A model generated the notes under the pieces. That model was not told where the DNA came from. It was given only the letters and a program-made list of their open reading frames with translations, and made no database searches. 35,256 nt of DNA. Source: an uncultured Gammaproteobacteria bacterium. Lineage in GTDB: Bacteria > Pseudomonadota > Gammaproteobacteria > Steroidobacterales > Rariloculaceae. Location of the stretch: contig CAJWKT010000011.1 in assembly GCA_913041665.1 (NCBI GenBank), forward strand, positions 1 through 35,256. The letters run 5' to 3'. The translations under genes and the position numbers were made by a program. Of this stretch, positions 29,277 through 35,256 are shown piece by piece; positions within the stretch are counted from its first letter, which is position 1; the number at the start of each line of letters is the position of its first letter.

Positions 29277-29421
29277 ATCAAAAATCATATAATAACTTGA
29301 TATTATTTAATTTATATTCATTTCAGAGAGCCTTTTTCTTGGCTTGGTACTAATTTATTTGAAAGAGTCGTCATTATCGGCGCCGAACGACTCATTTCTG
29401 GCTAGAATAGATGCACCAGAG

Positions 29422-29746
29422 GCCCGGGTGGCGGAACTGGTAGACGCAAGGGACTTAAGACTTTTTTGGGCACCCAGGTTGGAAACACTTGGTGTGAATG
29501 GGGTCAAATTCGGGGAAACCTCAGCTCGTAGAGGAGGTGGCAATCCCGAGCTAATCCCTGGTTGAGGCCGGGGAAAGTGTAGAGACTTGACGGCCCCCGC
29601 CTAACCCGTAGTACGTACTGCGGTATGGTGAAGAGAAAGTCCAGACCACAAATGCACCTGCATTGCGGGTTGCAGCCGCGAAAGCCGTAGTGGTATGAAA
29701 ATCCCTCGAAGGTAACTTCGTGCCGGTTCGAGTCCGGCCCCGGGCA
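29422..29746 (+). tRNA. tRNA-Leu (anticodon UAA) interrupted by a group I intron; exons 29422-29456 and 29698-29746; no encoded CCA
   Basis: Joined exons GCCCGGGTGGCGGAACTGGTAGACGCAAGGGACTT+AAAATCCCTCGAAGGTAACTTCGTGCCGGTTCGAGTCCGGCCCCGGGCA fold as a class II tRNA: acceptor GCCCGGG/CCCGGGC, anticodon stem AGGGA/TCCCT, loop CTTAAAA, variable arm CGAAG-GTAA-CTTCG, T-stem GCCGG/CCGGC. Confidence 0.96.
29457..29697 (+). other. Group I self-splicing intron (tRNA-Leu(UAA) type, probable subgroup IC3), 241 nt, no ORF
   Basis: Follows U34 of the anticodon (U|AA) and ends in G. P/Q/R/S-like elements: AATTCGGGGAAACCT, GGCAATCCCGAGC, GTGTAGAGACTTGACGGC, AAGAGAAAGTCC. P3 GGGGTC/GGCCCC (29500-29505/29592-29597), P4 TTCGGG/CCCGAG (29509-29514/29545-29550), P7 AGACT/AGTCC (29583-29587/29638-29642). 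Confidence 0.94.
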
Positions 29747-29831
29747 TCTAATAGAAAAAAGTGCTGAACAGTATGCAATAATATAGTAGATATTGGCTGT
29801 TAACCTATTGATTTTATTAGCATGAGACAAC

Positions 29832-31052
29832 GTGAATAATCAGACAGGCCTAAAATCTCGGAAAACATCGCTTGGACGATGCCGGCAGCTGTCTGTCAAT
29901 ATCCAAGGCTTGAAGCATTATGTGTTAGCTATTTCCATACTTCTTGTGGCTGGATGTGGTGGTGGTGACTATCAAGACGGTCTTGATGCATATAACCGAG
30001 GAGATTATTCGGTCGCGTTAAGGGAATGGCGCCCCCTGGCGGGCCTTGGTGAGGCAAGAGCTCAAAATAACTTAGGAATTATGCACTTAGAAGGCCATGG
30101 GGTGCCGATCGACTATAATGAGGCGATCAAGTATTTCCGCTTGGCAGCTAATCAGGGTGAGGTGCGAGCACAAAATAATCTTGGGCTAATGTTCCTTGAA
30201 GGCAGAGGGATCCCTGTTGACTATACGGAAGCAATGCGCTTTTTTCTTAGCGCGGCTGATCAAGGGGAAACATTTGCCCAAAACAATCTGGGATTCATGT
30301 ATGAAAATGGCCTTGGGGTACCAATTGATACTGATGAGGCCATGCGGTGGTATCGCCGAGCGATCGAACAAGCGGGAGGGCAGAAGTTAGCCTATAACAA
30401 TCTCGGCATGATGTATTTAAACGGAAAGGGAGTGCCTACAGATTACAATGAGGCACTAAGACTATTCCGTCTAGCAGCCGAACAAGGAGAGGCCGTAGCC
30501 CAAAATAACTTAGGGTTTATGTATGGCGCAGGCTTTGGTGTCGAAGCAAACGATAACGAGGCGGTCAGATGGTATCGATTGGCCGCAGACCAGGGCGAGG
30601 CATCTGCCCAAAATAATTTGGGGATGGCATACTTAAATGGTACAGGCACTGCTCGCGACTATGCGGAAGCGTTAACATTATTTCGTCTGTCGGCTGACCA
30701 AGGTGAGGCAATGGCCCAACATAATCTCGGGTTCATGCACGAAAATGGGTTAAGTATTCCAAGTGACGATGTGCAAGCCGTAAATTGGTACAGACTTGCT
30801 GCGGGGGCAGGCTTAGTGGTCGCACAAAAAAATCTGGGCAGGATGTATTCTCAGGGAAGAGGCGTACCAGTCGATAATCTGCGTGCCTATGCTTGGCTTA
30901 ATCTCGCTGCGATAGGTGGTGATTTGGATGCCATGGAACAAAGAGCTGCGGTGGAGGAGTCCATGAATGCTACTCAGGTAGCGGAGGCTCAAATGCTTTC
31001 TACGGAGATATACGAAAGAATTCAAGCAGGTAATTTTGTTCAGGGTGAGTGA
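29832..31052 (+). CDS. Sel1-repeat (TPR-like) lipoprotein
   Basis: Tandem ~36-aa repeats AQNNLGxMYxxGxGVPxDYxEAxxxxRLAAxQGE; lipobox LLVAGC. A TTG start at 29910 would place the lipobox at a normal distance, so the N-terminus is uncertain. Confidence 0.9.
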   Translation: MNNQTGLKSRKTSLGRCRQLSVNIQGLKHYVLAISILLVAGCGGGDYQDGLDAYNRGDYSVALREWRPLAGLGEARAQNNLGIMHLEGHGVPIDYNEAIKYFRLAANQGEVRAQNNLGLMFLEGRGIPVDYTEAMRFFLSAADQGETFAQNNLGFMYENGLGVPIDTDEAMRWYRRAIEQAGGQKLAYNNLGMMYLNGKGVPTDYNEALRLFRLAAEQGEAVAQNNLGFMYGAGFGVEANDNEAVRWYRLAADQGEASAQNNLGMAYLNGTGTARDYAEALTLFRLSADQGEAMAQHNLGFMHENGLSIPSDDVQAVNWYRLAAGAGLVVAQKNLGRMYSQGRGVPVDNLRAYAWLNLAAIGGDLDAMEQRAAVEESMNATQVAEAQMLSTEIYERIQAGNFVQGE

Positions 31053-31199
31053 ATTGCCTTAGAGGGCAAACATGTCACGAGGTAACCTTCGGCACCTTTT
31101 GATACATTAATTTCACATGGATATTTCTTCTGGCCCCACAAGACATATTTAACCGGCATGAATGACTGTTAATTTAGCACGCAGGCATTAAGTTTAGAA

Positions 31200-31637
31200 C
31201 TATCTTATTGGAGAGAAGTTAGTCGGCTCAATAAACACTGACTCAATGTTACTAACAATACTCCCTGCCGCCTCCGACTCTATCATCACACGCGACCATT
31301 CGGCATCAGCACGAAAGCCAGTCCAGCTTTTCTGGGCCGCTTGCCGGCTACTGTGCTCCAAAAGGTAGATTAAGGTGTTTTCAGAATTAGGTGAATCTTG
31401 CGGTACCCAGTAACCAACATTGGTCATGCCGTGTTTCTCGAAGAGAGTCATCGTATGGTCACGGAATCTTGCCAGGAGGTTTGGCAATTTTCCTTCGGCC
31501 GCTGTGTACGTTCTTAACTCAAAAACCTTGTTGCTCTGGGCGTGTGCGTTGATAGTGAAATCAAAGTTTCGTCCAGACAAAAAACCTGAAATAAAAACAG
31601 CCATTGCCACAGCAGCAAGGCGAACAGTCATTTTCAC
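31200..31637 (-). CDS. NIPSNAP-family protein with signal peptide
   Basis: KVFELRTYTAAEGKLPNLLARFRDHTMTLFEKHGMTNVGYWVPQDSPNSENTLIYLLEHSSRQAAQKSW. Confidence 0.88.
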   Translation of the reverse strand: MKMTVRLAAVAMAVFISGFLSGRNFDFTINAHAQSNKVFELRTYTAAEGKLPNLLARFRDHTMTLFEKHGMTNVGYWVPQDSPNSENTLIYLLEHSSRQAAQKSWTGFRADAEWSRVMIESEAAGSIVSNIESVFIEPTNFSPIR

Positions 31638-31850
31638 GATGGATCTCCTTCTTTCTGTTATGGAGGAAAGTGCACAGAAGGACAGCAGTATATAACTTGA
31701 GATAGATTATTTCCGTAGAGTGTGCGCGAATGATTGCTATGCACAGGATGTATCTGCGACACGCTTCAGTAGTTTCCGGATTAAGCTGATAACATAAAGG
31801 TAATACATTTTTTTCCTTTTAAGTGAAGTTGTATTAGAGGAGGCCAAAAA

Positions 31851-33455
31851 ATGAAGGCTCGGGTAATTCTTTTGGGGGGAGTTCTTTTCGGGATATTGTT
31901 TGGCTGTTCGAGTGACATCCCAAGTAACCAGCAACCAAACATATTATTCATAGTGGCTGATGACCTGGGATTTACGGACCTGGGTGCTTTTGGAGGTGAA
32001 ATTTCAACACCTAATCTGGATGAACTCGCATTTGCAGGAGTCCGGTTAAATAATTTTCATACGGACCGGGCGTGCCAGCAAACTAGAGTCATGATGATGG
32101 CCAGTAGCGGAGTTTCCGGGGCACTGGAGTACTTCCCGCCAGCCGAAGGGAGTCGTGAGCGCAGGAACCGGCTGAGTTTAAATTGGGCCACTCTCCCAGA
32201 GTTACTTCAAGATGCTGGGTATCAAACCTTTATGGCCGGGAAATGGGATCTGGGTATAGAGGAGGGGTACACACCGGCAACTCGCGGATTTAACCATTCT
32301 TTCGTACAGTTAGGTGCTTCGGCCAGTCATTTCGCGGAGAACTTTTGGGATGACTATAGTTTGTATGAGTCAGATGGGGAGCCGGTTGAGTACCAGGACA
32401 TGCCCGATGATTTCTACTCAACCAACTACTACACACAAAAGATGCTGGAGTTCCTGGAGTCGGATGCTGATCAAAGGCCTTGGTTTGCCTATCTTCCGTA
32501 TACTACACCTCATTGGCCACTTCAGGTGCCAGAGGACGAGCTGGATCGTTACGCTGGCCAGTACGGTGAAGGTTATGATGCGCTCCGGTTGTCCAGGGTC
32601 AATAGCGCCAATCAACTCGGGGTTATACCGGGCGGGCTGAATCTGGAGGACTTTGAGCCAGTTGCTGCACCCTGGGAGGGGCTCTCTGCAGAGGAACAGG
32701 CAAAGTATTCCCGCGTCCAGGAAATTTATGCTGCCATGGTCTCAAACCTCGATACAAATGTGGGACGCCTGATCGCTCACTTAAAAGATAGTGGCCAGTT
32801 TGAGAACACGGTCATCATGTTCACATCCGATCATGGTGCTTCTTCCGGTGAGTACGGGCAAAGACCCACTACACCCGGTAGGGGGCCACAGATACCTGTC
32901 TTCATCGATAATTCTTTTGAGAACTGGGGTCGGCCGAATTCTTTCGTAGATCATGGGCAGGGCTTTGCTGAAGCTGCTACTGCACCTTTAAAGGGGTACA
33001 AAGGAAGGATCAGTGAAGGTGGACTCAGAGCAGCGGCATTTATCCACTTTCCTGATCTAGCCGTTAGTGGTTCGATCGACGGAAGCTTCATGACAATCAT
33101 GGATGTGTTGCCTACATTTCTCGATATCGCAGGCACTGTACATCCGGGCCCAGGAGACTACAAAGGAAGGAAAATTGAAGGCATTGTTGGGCGCTCCGCT
33201 TGGCCTTATCTTAATGGTGAGGCTGATGCTGTTCACTTACCGACGGACTCCGCCGGGTGGGTACAGGGAGAATTGGGCGCACTGATAAGAGGTAATTACA
33301 AGATTACCAATGAAAGGTTGCCCGGATCTGATGGGTCAGTATCATGGCAACTCTATGACATCATGTCCGACCCCGGAGAGACTCAGGATCTCGCATTACA
33401 ATACCCTGAGTTAGTATCTGAGCTTTTAGTTGAATGGGAAACTAATTGGCGTTGA
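31851..33455 (+). CDS. Sulfatase-family lipoprotein with atypical active-site motifs
   Basis: Lipobox LFGC; NILFIVADDLGFTDLGAFGGEISTPNLDELAFAGVRLNNFH; YLPYTTPHWPLQVPEDELDRYAGQYGEGYDALR; TSDHGASSGEYG; LKGYKGRISEGGLRAAAFIHFP. Motif I is CQQTR and motif II is GKWDLG. Confidence 0.9.
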   Translation: MKARVILLGGVLFGILFGCSSDIPSNQQPNILFIVADDLGFTDLGAFGGEISTPNLDELAFAGVRLNNFHTDRACQQTRVMMMASSGVSGALEYFPPAEGSRERRNRLSLNWATLPELLQDAGYQTFMAGKWDLGIEEGYTPATRGFNHSFVQLGASASHFAENFWDDYSLYESDGEPVEYQDMPDDFYSTNYYTQKMLEFLESDADQRPWFAYLPYTTPHWPLQVPEDELDRYAGQYGEGYDALRLSRVNSANQLGVIPGGLNLEDFEPVAAPWEGLSAEEQAKYSRVQEIYAAMVSNLDTNVGRLIAHLKDSGQFENTVIMFTSDHGASSGEYGQRPTTPGRGPQIPVFIDNSFENWGRPNSFVDHGQGFAEAATAPLKGYKGRISEGGLRAAAFIHFPDLAVSGSIDGSFMTIMDVLPTFLDIAGTVHPGPGDYKGRKIEGIVGRSAWPYLNGEADAVHLPTDSAGWVQGELGALIRGNYKITNERLPGSDGSVSWQLYDIMSDPGETQDLALQYPELVSELLVEWETNWR

Positions 33456-33509
33456 GCTCACCCTAAATCAACTAAAACAATTGGAGCCCAACTGAACTAT
33501 AAAAAAATC

Positions 33510-34934
33510 ATGAAAAAAACAACCATAGTTATTATTTATAGTGTTATTTTTTTATTGTCGACTGGCTTTACACTTTCCTCTCATGCTCAGACTTCCCAGA
33601 GCGAAGCAACCAAAAGATTGATCAGCCGCAATAAAATGTTTAGGCCCCGTATCGTAGAGGTTGCGACAAATGTGTATACGGCCATCGGCTACCAGGTATC
33701 AACCAATACCATGATAGTCGGCGAGGATGGTGTCATCATCATCGATCCCGGCCAGGCACCTCCCTTCGCAGAACCTGTAATCAACGAATTTCAAAAAATA
33801 ACTAATAAACCGGTTAAGGCGATCATTCTTACCCATGGGCATGGCGACCATGCCGGGGCTACTCCTGCATTCATGGACCTTGGGGACAATATTGAAATCT
33901 GGGCGCGAGCTAATCACGGATCAGAGATGCGGAGAACTTCAACGAATGGACTATCTGGCGGTGTTCGGCCATCAAACACGCAAGGATTCGATCTGCCCGC
34001 GGAGCAACGCCTCGGTGTAGGTATAGCGATTCCCCCGGCCCGTCCGGCTAGCGACATGATGCGTGACGGGGTCTCTTTTGACCAACAACAATCACCGCAA
34101 AGGAAAATGGAAATTATTAATAATTTGGTACTGCCAACGCACACATTTTCCGGGGAACGTCAGACTCTTTCTGTGGCAGGCGTGGAACTTGAATTAGTAG
34201 CAGCACCTGGTGAAACCGATGATCAGTTGTATGTGTGGTTGCCCAAAGAGAAGATCGTTTTTGCTGGTGATAATTTCTATCAGTCGTGGCCGAACGTCTA
34301 CCCGTTGCGTGGTACCGCACGGCGCTCTGTCCGTAACTGGATTGCGAGTTTGAATAAAATGATAGCCGAGACTCCGATCCACCTGGTTGGTGGCCACACA
34401 AGCCCGATACTCGACAATGCATTAGAGGTATTAACAAATTACCGGGATGCGCTGAAATGGGTGCATGACCGAACAATCGAAGGCGCAAAAAAATTCATGA
34501 CGCCAGATGAATTGGTTGTCTACGCTGCCTTGCCCCCAAGGCTAGCAGAGCTAGACTACCTTGCCGATTACTACGGAAGTGTTGAGGGCACAGTCCGTGA
34601 TATATATGCCCAAGATCTCGGTTGGTTTGATGGCGATGTGTTAAGTCTCCACCGTGAGACGCCGATCAAGGAGGCCGAACGAATGGTATCGCTGGCTGGT
34701 GGTGTCGAAGTATTGATGGAAAAAGCTAAAGTTGCAATGGAGAATGGGGATCCGCTGGGCGCAGCTAAGCTTGTGCGACATGTGATTCGCCTGAGGCCGG
34801 ATGACGGTGAGGCTAAATTGTTAATGGCGGACGCGCTCGCAATCATCGGTGAACAGACATTCAATGCACCTGTGCGCAATTACACATTATCCTCATCCAA
34901 TCAGTACCGCCTGGAGGCTACCGAAGCTAACTAG
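33510..34934 (+). CDS. MBL-fold hydrolase, alkyl sulfatase-like (SdsA1/BDS1-type) with dimerization-domain-like C-terminus
   Basis: ILTHGHGDHAGATPAF metal-binding motif; GETDDQLYVWLPKEKIVFAGDNFYQSWPNVYPLRGTARRSVRNWIASLNKM; C-terminal YLADYYGSVEGTVRDIYAQDLGWFDGD...AERMVSLAGG. Confidence 0.85.
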   Translation: MKKTTIVIIYSVIFLLSTGFTLSSHAQTSQSEATKRLISRNKMFRPRIVEVATNVYTAIGYQVSTNTMIVGEDGVIIIDPGQAPPFAEPVINEFQKITNKPVKAIILTHGHGDHAGATPAFMDLGDNIEIWARANHGSEMRRTSTNGLSGGVRPSNTQGFDLPAEQRLGVGIAIPPARPASDMMRDGVSFDQQQSPQRKMEIINNLVLPTHTFSGERQTLSVAGVELELVAAPGETDDQLYVWLPKEKIVFAGDNFYQSWPNVYPLRGTARRSVRNWIASLNKMIAETPIHLVGGHTSPILDNALEVLTNYRDALKWVHDRTIEGAKKFMTPDELVVYAALPPRLAELDYLADYYGSVEGTVRDIYAQDLGWFDGDVLSLHRETPIKEAERMVSLAGGVEVLMEKAKVAMENGDPLGAAKLVRHVIRLRPDDGEAKLLMADALAIIGEQTFNAPVRNYTLSSSNQYRLEATEAN

Positions 34935-35031
34935 GACTGCTGGGCCCCATCTAATTAAATTAAATATGAGGCCGGCAAAAATATGAAGCTTCCTAGTCCA
35001 GGAACACAACATTCTGTGGAGTAAGGCCAAG

Positions 35032-35256
35032 ATGACAGACTTAGCTTATAGTGCTGCTGCTGAGCGAAATAAGGACGCTATTTTGGAGGTACTCAGTAGC
35101 GTGTTACCGGCTAAGGGTGAAATTCTGGAAGTAGCTAGCGGGACCGGACAGCATATTGTTCATTTTGCACAAAAACTACCTAACTTAATCTGGCAACCAA
35201 GTGATCCTGATCCGTCTGCCTGCGAAGCAATTGAAAGTAGGATACTTCGGTCGGGC
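35032..35256 (+). CDS. DUF938 SAM-dependent methyltransferase, N-terminal part (runs off window)
   Basis: MTDLAYSAAAERNKDAILEVLSSVLPAKGEILEVASGTGQHIVHFAQKLPNLIWQPSDPDPSACEAIESRI; not in ORF track because it is truncated. Confidence 0.88.
   Translation, partial: MTDLAYSAAAERNKDAILEVLSSVLPAKGEILEVASGTGQHIVHFAQKLPNLIWQPSDPDPSACEAIESRILRSG

Noticed and set aside
29344-29830. ORFs 29344..29565 (+), 29355..29543 (-), 29504..29830 (-), 29551..29778 (-)
   Set aside because: All lie over the tRNA-Leu exons and group I intron. Their peptides (ELVDARDL, GPDSNRHE) are well-known translations of tRNA sequence, not proteins.
1-35256. CRISPR arrays, transposons, toxin-antitoxin or phage-defence genes
   Set aside because: No spaced direct repeats, transposase/integrase motifs or known defence domains recognised. 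The tandem repeats at 29.9-31.0 kb are Sel1 protein repeats.

Overview
Chromosomal window from a (probably marine) gammaproteobacterium; the taxonomy is inferred from gene content only. Left half (about 1-13.8 kb) is housekeeping: acnA (partial), mnmA, purB, fumC, NUDIX hydrolase, mazG, slipin + NfeD pair, class II DAHP synthase, family-5-like uracil-DNA glycosylase, uvrC, pgsA, a PaaI-like thioesterase and a glycine-rich RRM protein. Right half (about 14.3-35.2 kb) is accessory/metabolic: LamB/YcsF protein, alpha/beta hydrolase, a sulfatase pseudogene, MetE-C-like protein, beta-propeller protein, cupin, two DUF6152-like paralogues, a TRAP transporter operon with an extra ModA-like protein, a GltD-like flavoprotein fused to ferredoxin domains, HupE-like protein, Sel1-repeat lipoprotein, NIPSNAP protein, an atypical sulfatase, an MBL-fold alkylsulfatase-like protein, and a truncated DUF938 methyltransferase. 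Three tRNA genes are present on the + strand in the order Gly(GCC), Cys(GCA), Leu(UAA). This matches the uvrC-pgsA-glyW-cysT-leuZ order of enterobacteria, but here about 13.8 kb and about 1.4 kb of other genes separate the tRNAs. The main discovery is that tRNA-Leu(UAA) (29422-29746) is interrupted after the first anticodon base by a 241-nt group I intron resembling the cyanobacterial/plastid tRNA-Leu intron. Its P3, P4, P7 and P8 pairings can be read directly in the sequence. The six-frame ORFs over this locus are artefacts of this RNA gene.
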